A stretch of DNA of 64,000 nucleotides from assembly GCF_001942625.1 (NCBI RefSeq), contig NZ_MLCL01000089.1, positions 496,001 to 560,000 of the forward strand, read 5' to 3'. The DNA comes from Mycobacterium syngnathidarum. Its GTDB lineage: Bacteria; Actinomycetota; Actinomycetes; Mycobacteriales; Mycobacteriaceae. This document shows, in pieces, positions 25,548 to 35,250 of the stretch (the stretch's first letter is position 1; every line of letters begins with the position of its first letter). The notes beneath the pieces were generated by a model that did no database searches, had not been told where the DNA came from, and saw only the letters and a program-made list of their open reading frames with translations. The position numbers and the translations under genes were made by a program.

Positions 25548-27713
25548 ATGCAGCAAACCAACCAACTCGCAGAACGGGCGAGATCCGTTCTGCGATACGA
25601 CCTACCGGCGTCACTGGTGGTGTTCCTGGTCGCCCTGCCCCTGTCACTGGGCATCGCCGTGGCCTCGGGGGCACCGGTACTGGCCGGCATCATCGCCGCC
25701 ATCGTCGGCGGCATCATCGCAGGTGCCCTGGGCGGATCGCCCCTTCAGGTGAGCGGGCCCGCGGCCGGGCTGACCGTGATCGTCGCCGGCCTGATATCGC
25801 AGTTCGGCTGGGCGGTGACCTGCGCCATCACCGTGTGCGCGGGCGTGCTGCAGGTGTTGTTCGGGCTCAGCCGAGTGGCGCGCGCCGCGCTGGCCATCTC
25901 CCCCGTCGTCGTGCACGCGATGCTCGCCGGCATCGGCATCACCATCGCACTGCAGCAGATCCACGTGCTGCTGGGCGGCAGCTCCAACAGCTCGGCCTGG
26001 GCCAACGTCGTCGAACTGCCCGGTCAGCTGATCAACGCCCACGGGCACGGGGTCGTACTGGGTGCGCTGGTGATCGCCATCCTGGTGGCGTGGCGCTGGG
26101 CCCCCAAGGCCGTCAAGAAGGTGCCCGGTCCGCTGGTGGCCATCGTCGGCGTCACGGCCCTGTCCTTGCTGGCACCGTTCGGCGACGTCAGCCGCATCCA
26201 GATCAACGGCTCGCTGCTGGACGCGCTCGCCCTGCCCAGCCTGCCCGAGGGCAACTGGGGTGCATTTGCCACCGGCGTGCTCACCGTGGCCCTGATCGCC
26301 AGCGTCGAGAGCCTGCTGTCGGCGGTGTCTGTGGACCGCATGCACACCGGCCCGCGCACCAACTTCGACCGCGAGATGATCGGCCAGGGCACGGCCAACA
26401 TGATTTCGGGCGCCATCGGCGGTCTCCCCGTCACCGGTGTGATCGTGCGCAGCTCCACCAACGTGGCTGCCGGGGCCCGCAGCCGAGCGGCGGCCATCAT
26501 GCACGGAGTGTGGATCCTAGTGTTCGCCGTGCCGTTCGCCGGTCTGGCCCAGATGATCCCGACTGCCGCCCTGGCCGGTCTGCTCATCGTCATCGGTTGC
26601 CAGCTGGTCAAGCGCGCCCACATCGAAACCGCACGACGCACAGGCGATTTCGCGGTGTACGCGGTGACGGTGACCGGCGTGGTGTTCCTCAACCTGCTTG
26701 AAGGTGTGCTGATCGGCCTGGCCCTGGCGGTCGCCCTGACCGTCTGGCGGGTGGTGCGGACCAACATCGTCGCCGAACCCACCGGCGAGGACACCTGGCG
26801 CGTCGCCATAGAAGGCTCCTGCACGTTCCTGTCCCTGCCGACCCTCACCAGCGCGCTGGCGCGCGTGCCGTCCGGCACCACGGTGACAGTCGAGCTGTCG
26901 GTCGACTTCATCGACCACGCCGCCCACGAGACCATCGAAGAGTGGCAGCGCCAGCACGTGGCCACCGGTGGCACGGTCGACATCCACGACGTGGGTGCCG
27001 TCGAGATGGCCAGTGCCGTCGCCGGCCCGCCGATGCGTGGCTTCACGCCGTTCGACAAGCGCTCCGGCGTGGTTCCGTGGAGCTCCTGGCAGCGCGAGGA
27101 GTCGGCTTCGGTGCTGCACGGCCTGGCCGCCTACCACCGCCGTACCGCCCCGGTGCTGCGCCCGCACATGCAGGAGCTGGTTGATGCTCAGCGGCCCGAG
27201 ACACTGTTCTTGACCTGCGCTGATTCGCGGGTGGTGCCCAACGTCATCACCAGCAGCGGGCCCGGCGACCTGTTCACGGTGCGCAACGTCGGCAACATGG
27301 TGCCCGCGGGCCAGGCCGACGCCTCCATCGAAGCGGCCATCGCGTTCGCGGTCGACAAGCTCGATGTCTCCTCGATCGTGGTGTGCGGACATTCCAGCTG
27401 CGGCGCGATGACCGCGATGCTGGGCAAGACCGACGTCGACGACAAACACCTGGAATCCTGGCTGGCGCACGGCGATACGTCGCTGGAGGCGTTCGATGAG
27501 GGTCGTCACCCGGTGGCGCTCTCGGCGGCCGAGGCCGGCTTCGGCACGGTGGATCAGCTGTCGATGGTCAACATCGCCGTGCAGGTGCAGACCCTGCAGG
27601 CGCACCCGGTGGCGCGGCGGGTCAACGTGATCGGCCTGTTCTACGACATCGCCAGCGCCGGCGTGCTGCGGGTGACGCCGACCCACGTCGAAACCCTGGC
27701 CGACGCCGCGTAA
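25548..27713 (+). CDS. SulP transporter fused to beta-carbonic anhydrase (Rv3273-like)
   Basis: The 721 residues have three parts. About 20-400 is a SulP anion transporter with about 11-12 membrane helices (..SLGIAVASGAPVLAGIIAAIVGGI.., ..QVSGPAAGLTVIV..). About 425-480 is a STAS-like domain. About 500-721 is a beta-carbonic anhydrase with zinc ligands Cys557, His615 and Cys618 and the catalytic dyad Asp559-Arg561 (CADSR, HSSCG). Such fusions are predicted bicarbonate transporters that couple uptake to CO2 hydration. M. tuberculosis Rv3273 has the same arrangement. A palindrome 21 bases after the stop likely terminates it. Confidence 0.94.
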   Translation: MQQTNQLAERARSVLRYDLPASLVVFLVALPLSLGIAVASGAPVLAGIIAAIVGGIIAGALGGSPLQVSGPAAGLTVIVAGLISQFGWAVTCAITVCAGVLQVLFGLSRVARAALAISPVVVHAMLAGIGITIALQQIHVLLGGSSNSSAWANVVELPGQLINAHGHGVVLGALVIAILVAWRWAPKAVKKVPGPLVAIVGVTALSLLAPFGDVSRIQINGSLLDALALPSLPEGNWGAFATGVLTVALIASVESLLSAVSVDRMHTGPRTNFDREMIGQGTANMISGAIGGLPVTGVIVRSSTNVAAGARSRAAAIMHGVWILVFAVPFAGLAQMIPTAALAGLLIVIGCQLVKRAHIETARRTGDFAVYAVTVTGVVFLNLLEGVLIGLALAVALTVWRVVRTNIVAEPTGEDTWRVAIEGSCTFLSLPTLTSALARVPSGTTVTVELSVDFIDHAAHETIEEWQRQHVATGGTVDIHDVGAVEMASAVAGPPMRGFTPFDKRSGVVPWSSWQREESASVLHGLAAYHRRTAPVLRPHMQELVDAQRPETLFLTCADSRVVPNVITSSGPGDLFTVRNVGNMVPAGQADASIEAAIAFAVDKLDVSSIVVCGHSSCGAMTAMLGKTDVDDKHLESWLAHGDTSLEAFDEGRHPVALSAAEAGFGTVDQLSMVNIAVQVQTLQAHPVARRVNVIGLFYDIASAGVLRVTPTHVETLADAA

Positions 27714-27733
27714 GGGCTCCCTCTCCCCGCCTG

Positions 27734-27794
27734 CCACGAGCGACCGTGGTTGTACGCCGACACTGTGATCCGCGTACTTCCCGGTCGCTCGTGG
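27734..27794. terminator. Nested inverted repeat after the SulP-carbonic anhydrase gene
   Basis: Outer arms CCACGAGCGACCG (27734-27746) and its complement (27782-27794) are perfect over 13 bases. Inside them GTACGC pairs with GCGTAC around a 14-base loop. It lies 21 bases after the stop, so it is probably the transcription terminator. The remaining 186 bases to htpX hold nothing I can support. Confidence 0.6.
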
Positions 27795-27980
27795 TGTCTC
27801 CACGCCCGGCTCGGGCCACACTCCCCAACAGGGCCTTCCGGCGTCTCTGGGTGGTATGTCCTTGGCAACTTCGTCAAAGTTCTCGACGATCCTGGCGGCA
27901 CATTGAGCCGGAGAATCCGAGCAGTCCTCTCCGCAACTTGCGGTGCGAAGTGAACAGGTGCGACGAGAGGCCAGAGAAGG

Positions 27981-28868
<888 letters not shown>

Positions 28869-28956
28869 CTAGGCAACTACTCGGCAACCATCGCTGATTA
28901 AACGCTCAGTTACCGTCCGTGGTTCCAGAACAGCCGTGACGGTTCACCGTCGAAAA

Positions 28957-29964
28957 TCAGCCGTGGCGGTTCACCGTGTAGTCCACGAGGGCGGCCAACG
29001 CGTCACGACCGGGCCCGGCCGGCAGGCCCGCAAGCTCGGCGCGGGCCTGTGCCGCGTACTCGGCGACCGTCTCCTTGGCGCGTGCCATGCCGGCCGATTG
29101 CCGCAGCAACGCCAGTGCCTCGGCAACGTCCTCGTCACGCTCGACCGGGCCGGCCAGCAACTCCCGCAACCGATCGGAACCCGGGCCGGACTCGCGCAGC
29201 GCATACAGCACCGGCAGGGTGTGCACACCCTCGCGCAGGTCAGTGCCCGGCACCTTGCCCGATTCATCGGGATCGCTGTCGATGTCGATGATGTCGTCGG
29301 AGATCTGGAACGCGGTGCCCACGATCCCGCCCAGCCGGTGCAGCCGGTCGACCTGGTCGGCGTCGGCACCGGAGAATGTCGCCCCGAACCGTCCGGAGGC
29401 GGCGATCAGGCACGCGGTCTTCTCGTAGACCACCTTGAGGTAGTGGTCGACGGAGTCGACATGCTCGGCCGCGCCGCGAGTCTCGCGCATCTGTCCGGTC
29501 ACCAGCTGCGCGAATGTGTCGGCAATCACACGCACCGCGTCCGGTCCGAGCAGCGAAACCAGCCGCGACGCCGTGGCGAACAAGTAGTCGCCGGCCAGGA
29601 TGGCGATGTTGTTGCCCCACCGGGCGTTGGCGCTGGCCGCCCCCCGCCGCATCTGGGCCTCATCCATCACGTCGTCGTGGTACAGCGTGGCCAGGTGCAC
29701 CAGCTCGATGACCGCGCCGGCGATCGTGACCTCCGGATCGCCGGGCCGGGGGCCCAGCGACGCCGAGAGCACGGTGAACAACGGACGGAACCGTTTTCCG
29801 CCGGCCTGGAACAGATGCTGGACGGCCTCGGCCATGAGCTCATCGGCTTTGCCCAGCTCGTCAGACATCAGTTGTTCGATCCTGGCGACGCTGTCCCGGA
29901 CTTCGACGGCGAACGCCGCGTCCCCGAAATCAACGCCTGCCACCACAGTCGCTGGTGTCCTCAT
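28957..29964 (-). CDS. grcC1: Polyprenyl diphosphate synthase GrcC1
   Basis: Trans-prenyltransferase that condenses isopentenyl diphosphate units, in this context probably to build the menaquinone side chain. The 335 residues equal Rv0562. Motifs are GGKRFRP (55-61), the first Asp-rich motif DDVMD (97-101) for Mg-diphosphate binding, and the second DDIID in ..AFQISDDIIDIDSD... The start at 29964 sets the N-terminus MRTPATVVAG; a longer frame runs into the divergent menJ gene. Position beside menJ suggests both serve quinone side-chain chemistry. Chain-length residues cannot be read reliably by eye. Confidence 0.93.
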   Translation of the reverse strand: MRTPATVVAGVDFGDAAFAVEVRDSVARIEQLMSDELGKADELMAEAVQHLFQAGGKRFRPLFTVLSASLGPRPGDPEVTIAGAVIELVHLATLYHDDVMDEAQMRRGAASANARWGNNIAILAGDYLFATASRLVSLLGPDAVRVIADTFAQLVTGQMRETRGAAEHVDSVDHYLKVVYEKTACLIAASGRFGATFSGADADQVDRLHRLGGIVGTAFQISDDIIDIDSDPDESGKVPGTDLREGVHTLPVLYALRESGPGSDRLRELLAGPVERDEDVAEALALLRQSAGMARAKETVAEYAAQARAELAGLPAGPGRDALAALVDYTVNRHG

Positions 29965-29985
29965 TCGTCCAACATACTGGGGGAC
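29965..29985. promoter_or_regulatory. Overlapping divergent leaderless promoters of grcC1 and menJ
   Basis: Only 21 bases separate the two ATG codons. The centre AACATACT reads as CATACT toward menJ and as TATGTT toward grcC1; each ends 7-9 bases before its ATG, the distance of a mycobacterial -10 element for leaderless transcription. Neither gene has a ribosome-binding site, so both are likely leaderless and cannot be transcribed fully independently. Confidence 0.5.
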
Positions 29986-31242
29986 ATGGATGCACCGGCG
30001 GGCAGGAGCGCAGCGACCCGGGGATATACACAGGCAGACGTGGTCGTGGTGGGCGCCGGACCGGCCGGGTCGGCGGCCGCCGCGTGGGCGGCCCGAGCCG
30101 GTCGCGACGTGCTGGTCATCGATGCGGCGCAGTTCCCGAGGGACAAGTCCTGCGGCGACGGGCTGACACCGCGGGCGGTCGCCGAGCTGGAACGACTCGG
30201 CATGGGGCCCTGGCTCGACACCCGGATCCGGCACCACGGCCTGCGGATGTCGGGATTCGGTGCCGACGTCGAGGTGCGGTGGCCCGGGCCGTCGTTCCCG
30301 TCAACCGGAAGCGCGGTACCGCGCACCGAACTCGACGACCGCATCCGCTCGGTCGCCGCCGACGACGGCGCGAAGATGCGACTCGGCGCCAAAGTGGTTG
30401 GGGTGAGCCATGACTCGCGCGGTCACGTCGAGTCCGTGCAGCTCGACGACGGCGCCACCATCGGCTGCACGCACCTGATCGTGGCCGACGGGGCCCGCTC
30501 CCCCCTGGGCCGCATGCTCGGTCGTACGTGGCACAAGGAGACCGTGTACGGCACCGCCATCCGGGGCTACCTCACCACCCCGCGCGCCGACGAGCCGTGG
30601 ATCACCTCGCATCTGGAGCTGCGCTCCCCCGAAGGCCAGGTGCTGCCCGGCTACGGCTGGATCTTCCCGCTGGGCAACGGTGAGGTGAACATCGGGGTGG
30701 GCGCCCTGGCGACGGCGAAACGGCCCGCCCACGCGGCCCTGCGGCCACTGCTGTCCTACTACACCCAGTTGCGCCGCGAGGAATGGGGATTCTCCGGGGA
30801 GCCGAGGGCCGCGCTGTCGGCGCTGCTGCCGATGGGCGGCGCGGTGTCCGGGGTGGCCGGACCCAACTGGATGCTGGTCGGCGACGCGGCGGCATGCATC
30901 AACCCGCTCAACGGCGAGGGCATCGACTACGGGCTGGAAACCGGCAGGCTGGCCGCCGAAATGCTGGGGTCCGACGACTGTTCACAGGCCTGGCCCGCGC
31001 TGCTGCAGGACCATTACGCCCAGGGCTTCTCCATCGCCCGGCGGTTGGCGCTGCTGCTCACCCTGCCCCGGTTCCTGCCGGCCTCCGGCCCGCTCGCGGT
31101 GCGCTCGTCGTTCCTGATGAACATCGCCGTGCGAGTGATGGGCAATCTGGTCACCGAAGAGGACAACGACTGGGTGGCCAGAGTCTGGCGCGGCGCGGGG
31201 CTGGCATCGCGGCGATTGGATCAGCGCAAACCGTTCAGCTGA
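29986..31242 (+). CDS. menJ: FAD-dependent menaquinone reductase MenJ (geranylgeranyl reductase family, Rv0561c-like)
   Basis: MenJ saturates one double bond of the isoprenoid side chain of menaquinone-9, using FAD. The 418 residues show the FAD-binding loop VVVGAGPAGSAAAAWAARAG near the N-terminus, SCGDGLTPRAV (a conserved signature of this reductase family), and GDAAACINPLNGEGIDYG for FAD binding in the C-terminal half. The start at 29986 is chosen because the long open frame further upstream is a shadow of grcC1. It is divergent from grcC1 and converges with tspO. Confidence 0.93.
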   Translation: MDAPAGRSAATRGYTQADVVVVGAGPAGSAAAAWAARAGRDVLVIDAAQFPRDKSCGDGLTPRAVAELERLGMGPWLDTRIRHHGLRMSGFGADVEVRWPGPSFPSTGSAVPRTELDDRIRSVAADDGAKMRLGAKVVGVSHDSRGHVESVQLDDGATIGCTHLIVADGARSPLGRMLGRTWHKETVYGTAIRGYLTTPRADEPWITSHLELRSPEGQVLPGYGWIFPLGNGEVNIGVGALATAKRPAHAALRPLLSYYTQLRREEWGFSGEPRAALSALLPMGGAVSGVAGPNWMLVGDAAACINPLNGEGIDYGLETGRLAAEMLGSDDCSQAWPALLQDHYAQGFSIARRLALLLTLPRFLPASGPLAVRSSFLMNIAVRVMGNLVTEEDNDWVARVWRGAGLASRRLDQRKPFS

Positions 31243-31247
31243 TCCGT

Positions 31248-31730
31248 CTATTCGCGGTTGAGCATCCAGATCCGGGTGGACAGCGCCGTCGCAAAGGCAC
31301 ACCACAGCGGATATGGCGTCAGGATGGCGCCGGGGGCACCTTGGGCCTGTACCGCGCGACGGGTCAGATCCGCGCTGCTGGCCGTCAGCGCCGCGGCCGT
31401 GAGCGCTGCGGCGCCGAGTCGGCGACGGGAGAAGAACACCCACGACCACGCGGCGTTGACGACGAGGTTCGCGCCCAGCGCCGCCGTGTAAGCGCGAGCC
31501 TGGTCGGCCTGGCCGTCGGCGCGCAACCGGTCGATGGTGCGGGCCGACACCACCGCAATGCCGGCGTACAGGATCGGCCAGACGATCGGAAACGCTTGTC
31601 GCGGAGGCTGAAAGGACGGCTTTCGCAGCCGCTCGTACCACGTGGACTGGGCGGGGCGGCTGGCCAGCCCGCCGACGAACGCAGTGGTCAATGCCGCAGA
31701 GGCCGTCTTGGCCAGGGTGATCGGTCGCAT
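31248..31730 (-). CDS. tspO: TspO/MBR family membrane protein
   Basis: A 160-residue five-helix membrane protein. The family signature is present: ..WYERLRKPSFQPPRQAFPIVWPILYAGIAVV.. (KPxfxPP..WP..Y) and ..NLVVNAAWSWVFFSRRRLGAAAL.. (N..WS.lFF). TspO binds porphyrins and sterol-like ligands and is linked to stress and tetrapyrrole handling. The stop is only 5 bases from the convergent menJ stop. The last conserved region is replaced by ..TPYPLWCAFATALSTRIW.., also typical. Confidence 0.9.
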   Translation of the reverse strand: MRPITLAKTASAALTTAFVGGLASRPAQSTWYERLRKPSFQPPRQAFPIVWPILYAGIAVVSARTIDRLRADGQADQARAYTAALGANLVVNAAWSWVFFSRRRLGAAALTAAALTASSADLTRRAVQAQGAPGAILTPYPLWCAFATALSTRIWMLNRE

Positions 31731-31864
31731 AGGTGACTACTTACCCGGATCGGGTGGTCGGCACACGTCGCCGCCCGTCGCTTTCTACGACGTGGCTGCG
31801 CCTCACGCCTGGGAACAACCCGGAGGCAGAAAGCGGCGCGCCGGGACGCCAGCGGAGCGCGAGC

Positions 31865-32146
31865 TCAGCGGTACTCGCACAGGTAGGCCGTCTCGGTCTC
31901 CACGCGCACCTGGAACTTGCTGTCGGCGGGCACGGTGAATTGCGTTCCGGCGGCGAAGGTTTCCCACTGCTGGCTGCCGGGCAGCTTGACGGTCAGCGCA
32001 CCCGAGACCACCCGCATGATCTCGAGCTGGGAGGTGCCGAACTCGTACTCACCCACGGCCATGACGCCCACGGTCGCGTCTCCCTCCGGCGTGGTGAAGC
32101 CGATCGAGGCGACATCGCCACCGAAGTACTCGTTGACCCTGAACAT
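31865..32146 (-). CDS. ppnP: Pyrimidine/purine nucleoside phosphorylase PpnP
   Basis: PpnP splits nucleosides with phosphate to give a base and ribose 1-phosphate, with broad specificity. The 93 residues match the E. coli PpnP (YaiE, DUF1255) length and pattern, a small cupin: [15 protein letters not shown] at the start, ..[31 protein letters not shown].. and the C-terminal ..[15 protein letters not shown]. The start at 32146 is chosen because family members begin this way. It lies 60 bases downstream of the COG0523 GTPase gene in the same direction, so co-transcription is possible. Confidence 0.92.
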   Translation of the reverse strand: MFRVNEYFGGDVASIGFTTPEGDATVGVMAVGEYEFGTSQLEIMRVVSGALTVKLPGSQQWETFAAGTQFTVPADSKFQVRVETETAYLCEYR

Positions 32147-32206
32147 GCGGCTCCTTGAACTCGTGTGAGCGGCCAGGATACCGGTGTCCGACACCATCGC
32201 CGCGGG

Positions 32207-33139
32207 CTACACCACGTACTTGAGCACCCCGAGCATCGCATTCTCGTCGGCAGGAGCACCGGCGCACCGCTGCAGCTCGGCAAGCAACGCCGACGTGTCC
32301 ATGCCGGTGCCGATCAGCACCAACTCGGTACCGGCCTGGCGACGCTTCTCGAAGCGCAGCGAACTGCCGACCAGCTGCACCAGGAATCGCTGCGACCCGA
32401 AGTCGACGAAACCCTTGGCGCGGTAAAGCCCCTCGGGCCGATCCCGCAGAAACTCCAGGAACAGGCGGGGGTTCACCACGTCATCGGTGCGGAACTCGAC
32501 GCTCTGATACTCGGGATGGTCGTGATCATGCTCGTCGCGCAACAGCTCGTCGAAGGACAGCTGGGCTTGCGGCGCCCGCTCCGGGGGATCGATCAGCAGC
32601 CCCGGGTCGATGCGGGCAAAATCGGTGGGCAGCACCGGAACCCGAGGGTTGAGTTCGCGGATCCGTGTGTGCACGCCGTCGATGTCGGGGCACGCGGAGG
32701 CCTTGTTGAGTACCACGAGATCGGCGACCGGCAACCCGTGGCGGAGGTCGGGTTGCAGGCCGTCGAGGACCAGGACCAGGCCGGCGTAATGGAAGCGGGG
32801 ATCGTCAGCGGTGATGATGGTGCGGGCCAGGGCGCCCGGTTCGGCCACTCCGCTGGCCTCCACCACGATCAGATCCAGCCGGGGTTTGACGGCTGCGAGC
32901 TTGCCCAGCATCTCGCTGACTTCGTCGTCGTCGACCGCGCAGCAGATGCACCCGTTGGTCAGCGACGCCATCGCATCGACCTGACCGGCCACCAGCATGG
33001 CGTCGATGTTGACCGCGCCGAAGTCGTTCACCAGTGCACCGATGCGGACACCGCGGCCGTTGCGCAGCAGGTGGTTGAGCAGCGTGGTCTTCCCGGCGCC
33101 GAGATGACCGGCGACCGCCAGCACAGGTACCGATGTCAC
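32207..33139 (-). CDS. CobW/COG0523 family G3E GTPase (metal-chaperone-like)
   Basis: GTP-dependent metallochaperones of this family deliver metals, often zinc, to target proteins. The 310 residues have Walker A GHLGAGKT (11-18), the metal-binding motif GCICC (Cys64, Cys66, Cys67), EASGVAEP (switch II), NKAS (guanine recognition, variant of NKxD), a His/Asp-rich run HDHDH around 205, and the C-terminal CobW domain (..RPEGLYRAKGFV..). No Zur box is recognised upstream, and the IS607 insertion sits directly before the gene, so its normal promoter may be displaced or only about 20 bases may separate it from the element. Confidence 0.9.
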   Translation of the reverse strand: MTSVPVLAVAGHLGAGKTTLLNHLLRNGRGVRIGALVNDFGAVNIDAMLVAGQVDAMASLTNGCICCAVDDDEVSEMLGKLAAVKPRLDLIVVEASGVAEPGALARTIITADDPRFHYAGLVLVLDGLQPDLRHGLPVADLVVLNKASACPDIDGVHTRIRELNPRVPVLPTDFARIDPGLLIDPPERAPQAQLSFDELLRDEHDHDHPEYQSVEFRTDDVVNPRLFLEFLRDRPEGLYRAKGFVDFGSQRFLVQLVGSSLRFEKRRQAGTELVLIGTGMDTSALLAELQRCAGAPADENAMLGVLKYVV

Positions 33140-33211
33140 CGGGCCATCGTAGGGTTGCGAACTGTTCGGTGTGGTGTGAGTAAATGTGATCGACTGTCAG
33201 TTTCATTGGGT

Positions 33212-33794
33212 GTGAAGTTGTCTGAGTGGGCGCGCGAATGGTGTGCGTCCGCAGACGGCGTGCCGGTGGTTTCGTGAGGACCGGATGCCGGTGCCGGTTC
33301 GCCGCTTGGAGTCGGGGACGATCCGGGTCGATGCGCCAGAGTCTGGGGAGGCTGGTTGCGCAGTCGTCTATGCGCGGGTGTCCTCACATGTTCAACGGCA
33401 GGATCTGGACCGGCAGGTTGCACGGTTGGCGGACTGGGCTACCGCGAATGGCCATGTGGTCGGCGAGGTGGTGTGTGAGGTGGGGTCGGGCCTGAACGGC
33501 AAGCGGCCGAGGTTGCGCAGGATTTTGTCGGACCCGTCTGCTTCGGTGGTGGTCGTGGAGCATCGGGACCGGTTGGCGCGCTTGGGGGTGGAGCACCTCG
33601 AAGCCGCGTTGTCCGCCCAGGGTCGCAGGATCATCGTCACCGATCAGGGCGAGACTGTCGATGATCTGGTGCGTGACATGATCGAGGTGCTGACCTTGAT
33701 GTGTGCGCCCCTGTACGGCCGCCGCGGTGCGCGCAACCGGGCGATGGGCGCGGTGACCGCCACCAAACAGGCCGAGGTGGTTGCTGGTGGCTAG
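33212..33794 (+). pseudogene. tnpA: IS607 TnpA serine recombinase, frameshifted in the N-terminal HTH
   Basis: From 33212 the frame reads VKLSEWAREW, the usual IS607 N-terminus, and then runs into a stop at 33275-33277. The continuation PQTACRWFREDRMPVPVRRL lies in the next frame from 33243 onward. The normal family sequence ..WARxxGVxPQTAxRWF is recovered if two bases coding the missing Gly are restored near 33240. Downstream, the resolvase domain is intact: YARVSS (catalytic Ser), QRQDLDRQVARL, EVGSGLNGKR, EHRDRLARLG. The MerR-like DNA-binding helix is therefore split from the catalytic domain and the element is probably immobile by itself. Confidence 0.8.
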
Positions 33795-35250
33795 GTTCGA
33801 GATCCCCCAGGGGTGGACGGCGCAGGCGTATCGGTTCGCGTTGGATCCAACCCCCACACAATTGCGCGGGTTGGTGTCTCATGCTGGTGCAGCACGTTTC
33901 GCGCACAATCACATGTTGGCGTTGGTGAAGGCCGTGCTGGCTCAACGAGACGCTGAACGCAGCTACGGCATCGACGAGGCCGAGTTGACGCCGGGGTTGG
34001 GGTGGTCGTTGCCGGCGCTGCGCAAGGCCTGGAATCAATGCAAGGCCTCATGCGCGCCGTGGTGGGCCGAGAACTCGAAGGAGGCCTACAACACCGGCCT
34101 GGATGGGTTGGCCCGCGGACTCGATGCGTGGTCGAAGGCCCGTACCGGTGAGCGCAAGGGCCGCGCCGTCGGGTTCCCCCGGTTCAAGACCTCCCGGGCA
34201 CCACGCTCGGTGCGGTTCACCACCGGGGTGATCCGGATCGAGGCCGACCGCCGCCACGTCAGGTTGCCGCGGCTGGGTGCGGTCCGGACCCATGAATCGA
34301 CCCGCAAGCTGGCCCGTCGTGTTGAGGCGGGGTCGGCGCGGATCTTGTCGGTCACCGTGCGCTGCGACTCTGCCGGGCGCTGGTACTGCGCTCTGCAGGT
34401 GATTGTGGAGGCCAAGACGCGGCCGGCGCATGCACGGCGGTCGGCCCATGCGGTGGTGGGTGTCGATGTCGGGGTGAAGGCCGACAGTCTGCTGGTCATC
34501 GCGACCCCGGACGGGGTTGAAGTCGATCGTATCGCTGCGCCGAAGTCGCTGAGCGCCGCGCAATCTCGGTTGCGGGCGCTGCAGCGCCGAGCGGCCCGCC
34601 AGCACGGCCCGTATGACCCTGCTACCAAGACCAAGCAGGTCCCGTCGAAGCGGTGGCGGCGCACCCAGGATCGGATCGGCCGCACCCACGCCCACGTCGC
34701 GGCGGTGCGCCGTGACGTGCTGCACAAGGCCACCACCGCCCTGGCCCAGTCCCACGATGTGGTGGTGGTCGAAACCTTGAACGCGGCAGGCTTGCGGGCC
34801 AAGGGAGGCGCCCGCAAGCGGGGTTTGAATCGCGCCTTGGCTGATGCTGCTCTGGCCGAGATCCGGCGCATGCTGAGCTACAAAAGTCGTTGGTACGGCA
34901 GCACTCTGGTGGCTGCTGACCGGTTCTATCCGTCGTCGAAGACATGCACGGCCTGTGGGAGGCGAAAGCCAAACCTCACCCTGGCCGACCGGATCTTCGA
35001 GTGTGACGGCTGTGGTATCCGGATCGATCGTGATCTGGGTGCTGCGATCAATCTCGCCCGACTCGGCGTACCCACACCAGCTGTGGGTGAACAGGGTCCC
35101 GCCGGGAGTGGCCCGGCGGCAGGACGTGGAGCCACGCGTGAGACCGACCCCGCGCCAGCGGGCAACGCAGCCGGCGATGAAACGTCAACCCCGCACCACC
35201 GGTCGGTGGATCAGACGGGGACCGCCTCACCGCAAGGCGAGGCTGCCTGA
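33787..35250 (+). CDS. tnpB: TnpB RNA-guided nuclease of the IS607 element
   Basis: TnpB is an RNA-guided endonuclease related to Cas12 and cuts DNA beside a transposon-adjacent motif. The 487 residues show the N-terminal helical/OB region, RuvC I (GVDVGVKAD, Asp), RuvC II (VVVETLN, Glu), a four-Cys zinc finger (TACGRR..CDGCG) and RuvC III (DRDLGAAINLA, Asp), so all catalytic residues are retained. A Pro/Gly/Thr-rich extension follows RuvC III, overlapping the predicted guide RNA region. The GTG start at 33787 follows GAGGTGG and overlaps the tnpA stop by 8 bases. Confidence 0.9.
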   Translation: MARFEIPQGWTAQAYRFALDPTPTQLRGLVSHAGAARFAHNHMLALVKAVLAQRDAERSYGIDEAELTPGLGWSLPALRKAWNQCKASCAPWWAENSKEAYNTGLDGLARGLDAWSKARTGERKGRAVGFPRFKTSRAPRSVRFTTGVIRIEADRRHVRLPRLGAVRTHESTRKLARRVEAGSARILSVTVRCDSAGRWYCALQVIVEAKTRPAHARRSAHAVVGVDVGVKADSLLVIATPDGVEVDRIAAPKSLSAAQSRLRALQRRAARQHGPYDPATKTKQVPSKRWRRTQDRIGRTHAHVAAVRRDVLHKATTALAQSHDVVVVETLNAAGLRAKGGARKRGLNRALADAALAEIRRMLSYKSRWYGSTLVAADRFYPSSKTCTACGRRKPNLTLADRIFECDGCGIRIDRDLGAAINLARLGVPTPAVGEQGPAGSGPAAGRGATRETDPAPAGNAAGDETSTPHHRSVDQTGTASPQGEAA

